Assembly: GCF_040412425.1 (NCBI RefSeq)
Contig: NC_089788.1
Span: forward strand, 66,882,720-66,946,719
Direction: 5' to 3'
Length of the DNA: 64,000 nucleotides
From: Macrobrachium rosenbergii
Taxonomy: Eukaryota > Arthropoda > Malacostraca > Decapoda > Palaemonidae
A model generated the notes under the pieces. The model had not been told where the DNA came from and made no database searches. It saw nothing but the letters and a program-made list of their open reading frames with translations. The translations under genes and the position numbers were made by a program. Below are positions 51,301-63,247 of this stretch, piece by piece; positions within the stretch are counted from its first letter, which is position 1, and each line of letters begins with the position of its first letter.

Positions 51301-52043
51301 GAAATAATAATGATTAAAAAAATTGGCTTTATTGAGCGAAAACTAAAACTTTTATATTTGTCTGTAAAAATTGTCGCTAAAAATAAAGAAACGGTATAGT
51401 TGCACTTATTTTAGAGACTGCAAAATGCGATAAATTGAAATTCGAAGAATAATCAGTGTCTTAGTATACCATTTTTACCAGGTGTTTCTGAAAAATGCAA
51501 TATTTTTCTTTGATTGGTCCTACGAGTTTTCAAGCTTGTATACAGATTTTGGTCTCATTTGAAACTCGCAATTGTACCTTATGATAATATTTGAAAACCG
51601 GAAATATTAAGACAACAAACAAAACTTAAAAGCCAAAGTAACAAATAAATGACAAAGTGACAACCATTTCCTTGAAAATGAATGAAATGCAACCTGTTCA
51701 GAAAATCAGTAGACGAATATGCAAGCAAAACTGCAATGCATTGACATTTGCTTGCAGGAAAATCATACATTTTTAATTTTTAAATTGTAAATAGGGCTCT
51801 GCTTGCATGAAACTTCTAACATGATGGAAAAGTTTAATTATAAGCAAGCTCAAGCATAATTAATTTTTAATTAACCAATTAAATAAAACAACGTAAAGGT
51901 ATACAGATTGTTTTACAACACGCAAAACCCCGATATACTCTTTCCACTTATGTATAGTCCATTGCTACTTATTTCATTCATTGCGTAGTAGAGCATATTT
52001 GTGTCACTTTTAATGGTATTACTATACTAGTACTGTGTATATA

Positions 52044-52046
<3 letters not shown>
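51301..52046. other. Unique AT-rich sequence
   Basis: Nothing recognised. Confidence 0.5.

Positions 52047-52117
<71 letters not shown>
52047..52117. repeat. (TA)n microsatellite
   Basis: About 70 bp. Confidence 0.97.
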
Positions 52118-52122
<5 letters not shown>

Positions 52123-52243
52123 CACTTTCAAGTGTTGAGTCATCTAGGTACAGTACATACCAGTCCATTTTCACTCATAATTCCTTCAGAGATATTCCTG
52201 AAGCAGCATGAATTTGTTATTAAGCGACATTTGTAGCTTAATA

Positions 52244-52261
52244 TATGTGTGTGTGTGTGTG

Positions 52262-52350
<89 letters not shown>

Positions 52351-52490
52351 TTATGTGGATGTGTGTTTATAAAAGAGAGAGGGAGTGGAGAACCAATCAA
52401 ATTCAAAGGTATCTTTTATTTTGTGTTTACATGTATGTGTGTGTACGTGTATTTCCGTTCATTAGAGAGAGAGAGAGAGAGAGAGAGAGA
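52244..52490. repeat. Compound (TG)-(TA)n, then (GA)n
   Basis: TG 52,244-52,262, TA to 52,347, GA at 52,465-52,490. Confidence 0.95.
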
Positions 52491-53105
52491 CATCGTCAAA
52501 TTTCTATTGGGAACCCTTTTCCCATGTTTTGAGAAAGGGTCCTAATATTTTGTGTGCGTGCGTCTGTGTTTGTGTGTGAGAGACAGGGGGAGAGTGTGAG
52601 AGCGTCAGCCTGTGTTTTCCATCAGGAGAAAGGAAAAGGGAAAGGGAGAAAGTAACTACAGTAACTTGACTGAGATTTGTTAAAGCTTCAAGACATAAGA
52701 AACACTGAAGGTTTAGTTCTCGTGGTTATGGATTTTCAAGGTTTTATTTGCTCATTTTTCTTTAGAAAGATGGCATTACCTGAACTAATGGAAACTACTA
52801 AATAATGCTGATACGCTACATATAATTCCACTCGAAATAGCGTGGCGTGTGGTCAGACGCGTCGCGAAATATAATTGTAGCCAAAACCTTTTTGCCATAG
52901 TGATAACGCCTGAAATGGAACAGCGAAAATTTCTACGTCCGTCTTTTTGTGGAATGTTTTTTTTTGGCTTTGATTTTTGCTGTTGTATACACACCACGCA
53001 TTATCTTGACGTATTTCGCCAGCTGGAAAAATTCCAACAGAAAAAGAAGCCTAAGTTTATGAACTTTTAAGGGTAGACTTTACCCAATGACTCTCCTTAC
53101 TCCTC

Positions 53106-53107
<2 letters not shown>
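52491..53107. other. Unique sequence
   Basis: No gene recognised. Confidence 0.5.

Positions 53108-53168
<61 letters not shown>
53108..53168. repeat. (CT)n microsatellite
   Basis: About 61 bp. Confidence 0.97.
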
Positions 53169-53170
<2 letters not shown>

Positions 53171-53324
53171 TCCCGTTTTTAAAGTGACAGAGAGAAAGAC
53201 ATACCAATAGACGTGAATGGACAGTGGGAAAAAGTCCGGCTGCAAAAATACAGTCGTGGTCAGACACAGACAGACAGATAAACTAGCTCTGCCAGCATCC
53301 AATTCCAAACCACGTGGGGAATAG

Positions 53325-53325
<1 letters not shown>

Positions 53326-53396
<71 letters not shown>
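53326..53396. repeat. (GA)n microsatellite
   Basis: About 71 bp. Confidence 0.97.
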
Positions 53397-53399
<3 letters not shown>

Positions 53400-53899
53400 T
53401 TGTATATCTATAGATTGGTGTAGGCACACATCCACTTTTTTTATTATTGGGATGTTTCTTAGAACGGTGGTTGACATTCAGGTAGAGAGCAACACAATGG
53501 TCACTGCCTTATTCATACCCTATGTGCTGGATTGTGTATGAAACCCCCTGTGTAGGAAACTTCAATAATGGTAGCTGCTTCAAACATTTGATACTATTTC
53601 AAGTCTTCCTGTGGCACATTTACGGAGCTATACAAACAGTTCATCCCAGCATTTTAAAGTTTTTCTTTATTTTGCGATCGGCATCGAAAATTCATTTCCA
53701 TAAAGGAGAGTTGTCTTAATCCCTTTTTACGTTCCAACCTTGGTTCCATGGGCAAGTTAAATCTCTTCCCAATTATTTGTCCACGCTCAGTTACCTTCCT
53801 ATTACGCCTATTTTCACCGGTTTCCGTTACTTTTTCCTTAAAAACTAATAGGAATTGCCAGTTCCATTCTTCAGGTATGCATATTAACATTCATTCCTT

Positions 53900-54780
53900 C
53901 ATCCTCCTGGTTTCTGTTTGGTTTCATATCCTTACTTTTGCTCACGTTCAGTCTTACATTTCTTATCTTTCAAATACTTTAGAACCCTTTCACCAGTAAA
54001 TGCAGCTTCTCTTCCTTAATTTCAGTTTCTCCTCGCTAATCCCAGACATATGTATCATCTGCAAACATTAGCAATTCCACACTCCACTCGCGATCTGTTG
54101 TCTTATCCTGCAACTTTTTTTGCCACATCTAATTTCTTCTCTTTAACTGGTCGTATCACTCCTTCCATTGAAATATTAGACAGCCCTGGAGGCATAATGC
54201 ACCATCGTCTCATACCCACTTTTACAACAAACCAGCCACTTTACAGTCTGCATATCCCATCAGATATTTCTTTTCTATCATAAAAAAATTGTTAAATCAC
54301 TAAATAACATGCATCTTTCACACAATCCACACTTGATCCACGCACCCTCTTCCTTGTCTAAACCTACACTGTTCTTCCCCTATCGATTTTTATGTTATCT
54401 GTCATACTGTCCCAATCTAATTGTACCATATCCCTTCTTTGGTATACTACGTAACGTGATGCTGTATAATTCTTACACCCATTTCTTGGTCACCTTTATA
54501 AAAATGGACAATTATTCTTAACCCTCTTTCCTTTATCATTTTTCCCCTCATCCAGGCATCTTACACACCCTGGTCAGCCATGCAATCACACCACCATGTC
54601 GCAGGTTCTCACTTGACTTGCATTTCATTCAACTTTTGGTGGCTTCCCATTCTTCAGCATGTTAATCACTCTGTTTACATCCTGAAAAGTCATTTCCAAA
54701 AGGATGCACACTACACACTTACCCTTTCCAATCTGTGGCTTTCGCTAACTCTTCGTTTTCATCTTCCACAAATCTCAAAA
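53900..54780 (-). pseudogene. Decayed non-LTR retrotransposon reverse transcriptase
   Basis: Reading the minus strand from about 54,700 downward gives, across several frames, DVNRVINMLKNGKPP, IIVHFYKGDQE, RSIPKKGYGTI, EEQCRFRQGRGCVDQV, RRWCIMPPGLSNISMEGVIR and ELLMFADDT followed by RLNVSKSKDMKPNRNQE. These are, in correct order, the conserved blocks of a LINE-type reverse transcriptase, with FADD (about 54,055-54,085) the catalytic pair. Frameshifts and stops are numerous, so it is inactive. A TA tract truncates or abuts its upstream end. No endonuclease was found attached; the APE remnant at 24 kb may belong to the same family. Confidence 0.88.
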
Positions 54781-54816
54781 CCATCCACTTCACCACAACA
54801 GAATTTCTTACACACT

Positions 54817-54942
<126 letters not shown>

Positions 54943-54984
54943 GTATGTATTATGTAATTTGAAAAGACTGATATAAATAATAAT

Positions 54985-54989
<5 letters not shown>

Positions 54990-55057
<68 letters not shown>

Positions 55058-55090
55058 GTGTGTGTGTATGTGTGTGTGTGTGTGTGTGGG
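54990..55090. repeat. Compound (TA)n-(TG)n microsatellite
   Basis: A second tract of the same TA-then-TG order, 55 bp after the first. Confidence 0.96.
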
Positions 55091-55466
55091 TGTGTCGTAT
55101 GTGTGCGTGAAGTTATTAAAACAGATTAATATAAATTCCCGAAAATTGTCAGGTTTTTGCGTTGAAATATTTCCAGGACATCCGTGCAAAACCTCCCGGC
55201 AGGGGCCTTTGTCTTATTTGCCATAGCATCGTACATCACGAATGAGTGTGTTTACATTTTACAGTCAACCAACACAGCTTTGCGCTGGCCCACCGTGAGC
55301 AGCGAAAATTTAGCACTTTCGTTTTTCACAGCCTTAACGTATGCAGTTAACGTTAACCATTATTTTATATTTTTCAAGGCCGTACTGGAGCGCCCAAATT
55401 CTAAGTACACAAACGCATGCACGCCCCTGTGGACCAGTTTTGCGCCCCAGATAGTTCCTAGTGTGA

Positions 55467-55469
<3 letters not shown>
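55091..55469 (+). other. Unique SSR-free sequence with open frame
   Basis: A plus-strand frame from 55,184 (GTG) stays open for about 95 codons before running into CT repeats. Composition is ordinary and hydrophobic. There is no recognised domain, no ATG at the start and no splice signals that I can defend. Confidence 0.3.
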
Positions 55470-55519
<50 letters not shown>

Positions 55520-55578
55520 CTACAGTTGGGGGTGCTAATTGTTAATTTTCCCTTGTTTCCTATTATGAATTGCTTTAT

Positions 55579-55645
<67 letters not shown>

Positions 55646-55700
55646 CTACAGAAGGTGGTGCTAATTGTTAATTTTGCCCTAATTTCCCATTATGAATTGT

Positions 55701-55758
<58 letters not shown>

Positions 55759-55811
55759 CTACAGAAGATGGTGCTAATTGTTAATTTTGCCCTAATTTCC
55801 CATTATGAATT

Positions 55812-55871
<60 letters not shown>

Positions 55872-55924
55872 CTACAGAAGGTGGTGCTAGTTGTTAATTT
55901 TGCCATAATTTCCCATTATGAATT

Positions 55925-55991
<67 letters not shown>
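55470..55991. repeat. Tandem array of about 115-bp units, each with its own (CT)n
   Basis: CT tracts at 55,470-55,516, 55,581-55,642, 55,702-55,755, 55,813-55,868 and 55,925-55,991 are separated by a 56-65-bp spacer. The spacer reads GCACTACAGAAGGTGGTGCT, then AATTGTTAATTTTGCC, then CATTATGAATTG. Spacers 2-4 are nearly identical and spacer 1 is more diverged. The spacer and tract lengths change together as one repeating unit. Confidence 0.96.
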
Positions 55992-55992
<1 letters not shown>

Positions 55993-56150
55993 CTCACAAA
56001 CTGAGGGAGCTGTGTTCGATTCTCGAACCATATGAAGAGCAACGAAAGGATGTTTAGTATGATCAAATATACTTCTTGTGGCCTCACCACTGAATTCAGT
56101 GTCTTTTAGGCATTCGACTGTTGTGGGTCGTAGCTAGGCATAAATTAGAG
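55992..56150 (+). mobile_element. tRNA-derived SINE-like element, third type, copy 2
   Basis: It starts at the end of the CT array: CGCTCACAAACTGAG, box B TGTTCGATTCTC (56,013-56,024), CAAATATACTTC and CATTCGACTGTTGTGGGTC. The same order of words is found at 45,232-45,391. Confidence 0.6.
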
Positions 56151-56296
56151 AAAAAGAGAAAAAACTTCTTAAGACGTTAGTGATAATTGCTATTTGGAAT
56201 TACATACCATCAAAATATCATGCTCTCCAAACGGAAAATTTCCCTCGACTGAAGTGAAAAATAAAATTTTTTTCTTATTGTCTTCATTTATTTTTA

Positions 56297-56299
<3 letters not shown>

Positions 56300-56391
<92 letters not shown>
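56300..56391. repeat. Compound (CT)n-(CA)n microsatellite
   Basis: About 77 bp CT then 15 bp CA. Confidence 0.97.
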
Positions 56392-56789
56392 AAGGAGCGC
56401 AGTTATAAGAATAAAGAATGCTTGAATGTGTTGCAAATCAAATTAAAGAGTACTACAGGGAGCAGGAAATTGAATGATAACTACAAAGTATTAAAAAGAG
56501 GTATTTTAGATTGGCTGAAACGAATTGGGAATAATATTTGGATGAAAAATATGGTTGAACGAGAAGCCTTAATTGGTACAAGACACTTTCCGGCTTTTGA
56601 TACGGTTTTTAAATGGTTGGAAGTTTTCAAGTTGAAATGTGGAGAGTAATTTATTTTTGTCTGTATATCTTCTCCACTTTCTTGTTTTAATTTCTCCCAA
56701 GTGACAGAAACTGTGGAAATTTCGTCAGGTTATCATACTTAAATGGGGAAGAGCTGCTGATGTGTAAGATACATTTTCATCCGTGTACA
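56392..56789. other. Unique sequence with short open frame
   Basis: The 60-codon part after the SSR of a plus-strand frame ending at 56,649 has a non-repetitive composition (NVLQIKLKSTTGSRKLND, WLEVFKLKCGE) but no recognised domain. Confidence 0.35.
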
Positions 56790-57130
56790 GTATGTGTGTG
56801 TGTTTGTGTGTGTATGTGTGTGTGTGTGTCTGTGGTTATGTTGTCAGTATGTTAGCTGGTATCTGCAGAACGGGTGAACAAAATTGTATGAAACTTGACG
56901 ATTACATTCATTATATGGCCTTCTCAAGAAGATAAAATTTTGGGAGAAACAGGCTGAGAATTAGTAGTGTTTTTCCTTTTAAGTTTACTTCGACCCCAAG
57001 TCTCCTAGAGTTATAATCCTTGGCGTTCACCGGATAAATGTGTCTGCCTAGACTCGTCAAAATCTGTTCAGTCGTTCTCAAGATATGCTAGTAACTTACT
57101 TACGCAAGTATAAGGATATTTGACGTTTTA
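56790..57130 (+). mobile_element. Possible retrotransposon 3'-end-like repeat (weak)
   Basis: After a TG tract (56,790-56,830) the stretch 56,850-57,130 contains TCAAAATCTGTTCAGTCG then TTCTCAAGATATGC. This type of word is, from memory, frequent in arthropod dispersed repeats. No second copy in the window. Confidence 0.25.
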
Positions 57131-58530
57131 CATTCTTCATTGCTAGTTGCATTGTATAGTTGACTTGTTAGAGGTAAGCTCTTTAATGTGAACGTTTCTT
57201 ATTGATAGTACTAGTATTGGACGCAGTCGGAAAGATATTTATCAACCAGTTATGGCCTGGGTCAGTGAAGCTGTACTTAAGCTGTCTGCGTTTCAGCCAG
57301 TCGGTCGATGTGCTAGAACAGAAATCTGAGGGAAATGTGACCCAAATCCTATAAAAAACTTGACGTTTATTTACTAGGTTATTTTCTCGGATCAAAATTG
57401 TCTTGCAGGTAAAATCATTTCAAGCCCGCTCTGATTTCTCCCAAAAATGAAAAACGGTGAGGCTGAGGGCAGTCGAAACAGCTGCCTTAAATCTCTGAAG
57501 AATCTAATGCAATGAGAGACAGATCATAAGAGAAGGGTGTGAAATTGCTTTGTGTGGGAATACAGTGTTGTGATTCTGCAGTCCATAATTAGCCGGCTTT
57601 GTCGCTTCCTGTCTTTGTTCTCCAGTCCGGAAGATTCATTATCTCGCGCTATATCATCATTCTAACTTTGTTAAAAGATGAATTATCAAAGTAACTATGA
57701 CTTACGAAAACGAGGGTCCGTGAACGTACGTGCCTCTCTTACACTTACACGCGTGCGTGCTTACGTGCACACACAAAACATACACACACACACACAAGCC
57801 TGTGTATTAGGGGAGGATAAAAAAGCCACTTGCACTTAATTATAATTTGATTATTCTCAGACGAATCCCTGTAAAATAACGAGCGGCTCATTTAATCGAG
57901 GAGGCTTATATGTAGAGTTAATCCTATTAACACATAATCGTTGACGGGATGATGCAAATCTTCACCAGTTTTTAATCGTTTGATGGAGATTAGACTGAAA
58001 GGATATCAGTGCGGCCTCGGTGACAGAATAGGAGGGATTATATTATAATAATTAATTGTCGCTCATAATGCGCACATTATGTTACGGAACATATCAAAAG
58101 ATAATTGACTTGAATGTGCATGAGGGAAAAATATGACAATAGGATGAGAGTCATTATGAACATAATTAGGTTACAATAAAGTAAATGAATAATTGGATAA
58201 CTTACAAAAATTTATGATTTAGTAGTGATGTGGCAAGGGTGTATGGCTCTTGAAGGAGAGAGTCTGGTTTCTCTCAGACTAAAGAGAAAGACAGCTCATT
58301 AGAGTGATGCACACTAGTTAACGAGGCAATTAGACTAGCCAATTAAGGTGAGCCTTTGATAGATGCCCAAGCAGGAAGCTTTCCAAAGATGATAATAATC
58401 AAAATAATTGGTTTTGCAAAATCCTTAAATAGTTCCTTCAAATCAAAATACGAGAAGCATATGGCATTAATATCTTCAACCCAGAATTATCGTGGTGAAA
58501 CACGATCTTGAATTCATTCACACACACACA
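57131..58530. other. SSR-poor stretch of about 1.4 kb, homeodomain-motif-rich
   Basis: The part 57,840-58,340 is dense in TTAATC, TAATCC, AATTAATTG and CCAATTAAG words and lacks microsatellites, as expected for an enhancer-like non-coding block. AT content alone could also explain it. CA at 57,770-57,795. Confidence 0.35.
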
Positions 58531-58770
58531 CATATATATAATTCTTCTTCTTCTTCTTCGTTTTAATGTATATTTTAATATTTTTTATAGGGGTAATACG
58601 ATACCGTATTTTGAAGGACTTTGATTTGCGTTGGAATGGGAATTTTTAGTCTGATCGGCTGCCCTGCCTGTCGTTCCTTAGGCTCGGTAACGAATGTGAC
58701 AAGAATCAGGACCAAATACAGTGGACCCTTTCTCCCAGCAGGACGAGAACTTATTATCAGGTCAACAGTT
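58530..58770 (-). mobile_element. Dispersed repeat with (GAA)n-(TA)n tail, copy 2
   Basis: Reverse complement match to 22,970-23,210: TA and (TTC)5 at 58,525-58,560 on the plus strand are the tail. TTTGAAGGACTTTGATTTG, GATCGGCTGCCCTGCC, CCTTTCTCCCAGCAGG and ACAGTTCGAGAC are the shared blocks in order. Confidence 0.75.
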
Positions 58771-58826
58771 CGAGACGATATATGAAAAATATATTATAAA
58801 AGGTAGAGCGAATTATATAATATATG

Positions 58827-58828
<2 letters not shown>

Positions 58829-58871
<43 letters not shown>

Positions 58872-58880
58872 CATATACAT

Positions 58881-58966
<86 letters not shown>
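58829..58966. repeat. (TA)n microsatellite
   Basis: Two TA runs around ATTATACATATACATACACATA. Confidence 0.96.
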
Positions 58967-58970
<4 letters not shown>

Positions 58971-59362
58971 GGTTGTGTCTCATACTCAAAATATATATAA
59001 CACATTTTGTATATCCATAACCAAAAACTATGAAAACTTATATTTTCACGTAGTCAAAACTTTCCCATTTATCGCGTGCCCATCTGCAGGGGAAGGAAGT
59101 GCCTTTTAGAGGTCATAGCGGGTCAGTCCCGGTGCAAGACTTGCAACGTTGCGAGAAAGCCTTTGATGCTCGCACCGGATGTCCCCAGATGAGAGAGCGG
59201 GTAGAAGGCGGGGGGCGTCGGGCGTTTGGCTGTGGTAGGTGGTGGAAAGTTGCGGGGGGGAGGGGATAGAAGCAAGGGGTAGTGATCATCGGTTTGCAAA
59301 ACGTTAAGCGGAAATCTGTGTCTTTTAGTGATGGCTGTGTGAATTCTGTTTATGAAAGTCTC

Positions 59363-59363
<1 letters not shown>
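58967..59363. other. Unique sequence, G-rich near 59,200-59,280
   Basis: GGCGGGGGGCGTCGGGCG and GCGGGGGGGAGGGG words give a local G-rich plus strand. No gene seen. Confidence 0.5.
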
Positions 59364-59442
<79 letters not shown>

Positions 59443-59474
59443 TGTTGTTTTGATAATAATAATAATAATAATCA
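59364..59474. repeat. (ATT)n and (AAT)n mirror pair
   Basis: About 78 bp of ATT, a 12-bp CTGTTGTTTTG spacer, then about 21 bp of AAT: a natural hairpin. Confidence 0.96.
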
Positions 59475-59835
59475 TAATAATGACAGTCTTCATTCATTTC
59501 CCGTTCACCATACGTTTATTCCGATTTGACAAATGTCACACAGTCTTAAGTAATCGTCCTGTTTTTTTTTTCTTTTATTTTGTACAGTGGAAGGCATAGA
59601 AATATAAACTGAAATATAAATTACAGAAAATAATCAAATTATCAAAGAAACATTATAAAATTACGCGGCATGTAAACAATGGGAAGTTTGACTGTTGTCC
59701 TGCAAATTCCTTTGGCTTTGTTTTTGTTTGCATGTTGTATTGGGCGTGATATATTTGAACAACGCAAGACCGTGAATTGGTAATGAGCTAGTAAGATGGT
59801 TTTCCTTTTACCCCCGCTGTTTTTCGGATTAGTTT
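59475..59835. other. Unique sequence
   Basis: Nothing recognised. Confidence 0.5.
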
Positions 59836-60726
59836 AATAATAATAATAATAATTAATAATTAAATAATAATAATAATAATAACAGAGACAGGAAAATGAA
59901 AAACAGAACAGAGGAATGGTACAACAAACCAATGCACGGACAGTACATGAGACAGACTCAAGGACTGGCCAGCGGTGAAACATGTCAATGGCTACAGAGG
60001 GGAGAACTCATGAAGGAAACAGAAGGAATGCTAACAACGGCACAAGATCAGGCCCTAAGAACCAGATATGTCCAAAGAACAATAGATGGAAATAACATCT
60101 CACCCATATGCAGGAAATGCAATATGAAAGAGAGACCATAAACCACATAGCAAGCTAATGTCCGGCTCTTGCACAGAACCAGTACAAAAAGAGGCATGAT
60201 TCAGTAGCAAAAGCCGTACACTGGAGCCTGTGCAAGAAACACCAGCTAGCTTGCAGTAATAAGTGGTACGAACACCAACCTGAGGGAGTGATAGAAAACG
60301 ATCAGGCAAAGATCCTCTGGGACTATGGTATCAGAACAGATAGGGTGATACGTGACAATAGACCAGACGTGACGTTGATTGACCAAATCAAGAAGAAAGT
60401 ATCACTCATCGATGTGGCAATACCATGGGATACCAAAGTAGATGAGAAAGAGAGAAAAAAAATTGGTAAGTATCAAGACCTGAAAATCGAAATAAGAAGG
60501 ATATGGGATATACCAGTGGAAACTGTACCCATAATCATAGGAAGACAAGGCACGATCCCAAGATCCCTGAAAAGGAATCTGGTGTGTGCTACCAGAAACA
60601 GCGCACATAGTGAGAGAAGTGATGGACTCCTAAGGAGGCAAGATGCAACCCGGAACCCACACTATAAAAACCACCCAGTCGAATAGGATGACTGTGATAG
60701 ACAAAAAAAAAATTAAATACAAAAAA

Positions 60727-60783
<57 letters not shown>
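59836..60783 (+). pseudogene. 5'-truncated non-LTR retrotransposon with restriction-like endonuclease, inserted in (TAA)n
   Basis: This is the 3' end of a site-specific type non-LTR retrotransposon. The first frame (59,881-60,141) contains WYNKPMHGQYMRQT and ends at CRKC, the first two cysteines of a CCHC motif. A one-base shift then gives ETINHIAS, an in-frame stop (60,156-60,158), and CPALAQ. The motif C-x2-C...H-x4-C is therefore intact apart from the damage. The next frame, to about 60,590, carries WYEHQPEGVIENDQAKILWD, then RPDVTLIDQIKKKVSLIDVA and K-x3-KYQDLK: the RPD...D...K-x3-Y arrangement of the restriction-like endonuclease of the R2/R4 superclade. A last shift gives AHIVREVMDS and TAA at 60,631. 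The short 3' UTR runs into an A-rich tail and (TAA)n. (TAA)n flanks both ends (59,838-59,880 and 60,728-60,783), as known for R4-type elements such as Dong of Bombyx that target TAA repeats. Reverse transcriptase is absent, lost by 5' truncation. The element is not functional. Confidence 0.88.
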
Positions 60784-60786
<3 letters not shown>

Positions 60787-60913
60787 CTGTATGATATTTT
60801 TACGTGATATGTAGTATAATTGGTTCAGGTATATTTATTTTCACGTTAAAGTGATCATAATGAACTTAATTTTCGTCTAAATAATAATAGTAATAGCAGT
60901 AGCAGTATTATTA

Positions 60914-60966
<53 letters not shown>
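60784..60966. repeat. Further (AAT)n tract
   Basis: AAT at 60,917-60,966 after 100 bp of unique DNA and a short AGTAGC run. Confidence 0.95.
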
Positions 60967-60968
<2 letters not shown>

Positions 60969-61889
60969 CCGCAAGATAATGAACTGTTATTCATGTTATG
61001 TGTTATTTTCAAAAAGAACTTTGAATCTTAATCGCCTTCGAATATCTTCCGTATTTTGAATGCTTATTTTTCACTTATTCGTGACTCGCGTGAACTCAGG
61101 CGTCCTTGTTTGCAGTCTAGACTCGCGTTTTCCATATGTAGGCGATGACAAGGTCTCAGTAATGTTTGGCAATATCTGCAAGTTCTTCCTAACCCCAGAT
61201 CCTGTATCCTGCGTTTATGGGATACAAGGTGAATCTTCAAATCGTTTTGGCCAACATTATATCAAGCCAGTTGGATTGGCTTCTGTCAGGCGGTTAAAGA
61301 AATAAACATTTTTTCATAACTTATAGAAGTTATTTACTCATTTCTGATTCTTGTATTTCGTAAAGGAAAAGTCTGCCTTTAGACAAATGCATTGGAAACT
61401 TTTACAGCAAAAAGTATTTCGGTTAAAGTGAAATGATCAGTATTAAAAGAGCATGGACAGAAATGATGGCAGATGACAACAAGGTATTGCTCTGTAAAGG
61501 CCCGAAATAAAGTTTTAGATGGTTCAGAACTAGAAAATAAATGGGTGGAAAAATGAGAAAGGGGTGAGTGAAATAGAAATGTAACAGACGGGAGACTAAA
61601 GTGAAAAAGGTAGGTGAAAAACTGAGTAAATTCTTTGTGACTGAAACGAATTATCAAGAATATGAAGAAATGGTTGTTGTTCAGAATGAATTATCGTGGT
61701 TGTGGTGACTCATAATTATTGTATGAAAATATGGATAGATAACTAGATGATTGTGGCTGCTATGAAAATAACTATAATAGAGGTAACAGCAACATTTACT
61801 ACCATTATTACTACTTACAATAATAGCAACAGTAATACTGTAATAATTGATCTTATCATTGTGGCCATGTGGACAATGATGACGGCAAC
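60967..61889. other. Unique sequence
   Basis: Open frames at 61,060-61,305 and elsewhere have no recognised domain. No gene supported. Confidence 0.5.
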
Positions 61890-61890
61890 G

Positions 61891-61952
<62 letters not shown>
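61890..61952. repeat. (ATT)n microsatellite
   Basis: About 63 bp. Confidence 0.97.
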
Positions 61953-61954
<2 letters not shown>

Positions 61955-62206
61955 GTAGTTGTATCAGTATTATAGCACATACCATCAAAGAGAAGCTATC
62001 ATTATTGCAGCGTGCAAGATCATTTGAGGCATTCAGACTTCGAACAGAACGAATGTATAGCACTTTGTTGTCCCATAACCCGAGGGGTTGCGAATCCCCT
62101 TCCTAATAGTTTATGGTCCATGTCTGCGTGGTCTAAACATGTTTATGTTTTGTGTGGGATGTGCAAGTCCGCTTCGTTTTTTTGTGCCTTGTTTCATCTC
62201 TTTTAG

Positions 62207-62297
62207 TTATGTCGAGTACACTCGCTTGTATTTTTAATCTTTTTTTTTTAATTATGTCGAGTACACTCGCTTGTATTTTGAATCTTTTTTAATGAAT
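62207..62297. repeat. 45-bp tandem duplication
   Basis: TTATGTCGAGTACACTCGCT and the following TGTATTTT-AATCTTTTTT occur at 62,207 and 62,252. Each contains a near-palindromic CGAGTACACTCG. Confidence 0.93.
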
Positions 62298-62352
62298 GAT
62301 TATTTTCTTTAAGGTAAAGAAAATGTCTGCTTAAAAGTGTTTGCCAACCAGA

Positions 62353-62404
62353 AGATAGATAGATAAATAGATAGATAGACAGATAGATAGATAGGTAGAC
62401 AGAT
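62353..62404. repeat. (TAGA)n tetranucleotide repeat
   Basis: About 13 imperfect GATA/TAGA units. Confidence 0.93.
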
Positions 62405-62727
62405 ATTCCAATATGTGTGAAGAATAGTGTGAACATAATATCTGTCATAGGATGGATAAAATGAAGCGATAACGGTCGCTCTTCAATTTTTCCCCGTGTC
62501 TAATGCAGAGGAAACATTTTCTGCCCGAATTCTGCGAATAAAAATAAAGTGACAACTGTAATATTTGGCAGCCTGATAATTCACTTATGGGGAAAGGGAG
62601 AGAGAGAGAGGGAAAATCGACAGGTGGAAAAGAAATGTTGATCATTTGATCATGGCCAGAGGCTTTGGGTGAGGGAAGGTGTCGTTCAAATGAGAATTTT
62701 ACTGCAGTGATAAAATGACCGAATTTG

Positions 62728-62729
<2 letters not shown>
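62405..62729. other. Unique sequence
   Basis: Nothing recognised. Confidence 0.5.

Positions 62730-62798
<69 letters not shown>
62730..62798. repeat. (GA)n microsatellite
   Basis: About 69 bp. Confidence 0.97.
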
Positions 62799-62801
<3 letters not shown>

Positions 62802-63175
62802 GAAGATAATATTCGGTGAAACAATGCCGATGACTGAAATAAGAGGCTGATAATTTGGTTATTAGAGTATCTTGAAAATACTGGAAGGAATAAAATGTAA
62901 AGGGTTAGTAGATGAAAAACAGTGTAATAGTCAAGTAAAGAGTATTAGAAAAGACTTGAATATAACAAGAGGATAGTTATTACAAGGAATATATGGGAAG
63001 GGTAAAGTACATCTTAACGGTAAAGACTTAGGCATCAAGTCAGGAGAGAATATAATGTAGGATTTAGATACGGGATTCTCTATAGGTGGGATAGAAGATG
63101 AGAGATGTTCTGGGGCATTGGGGCTCCTACTTACGTGTTCTTGAAATTCTCCGTCCTTCCTATAATTTTAATACT

Positions 63176-63177
<2 letters not shown>
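62799..63177. other. Unique sequence
   Basis: Purine-rich, nothing recognised. Confidence 0.5.

Positions 63178-63246
<69 letters not shown>
63178..63246. repeat. (TA)n microsatellite
   Basis: About 69 bp followed by CGTATATATATG-type units to 63,285. Confidence 0.97.

Positions 63247-63247
<1 letters not shown>

Noticed and set aside
55184..55777. 197-codon frame
   Set aside because: It starts at GTG and half of it is translated CT array. The first 95 residues show no family resemblance.
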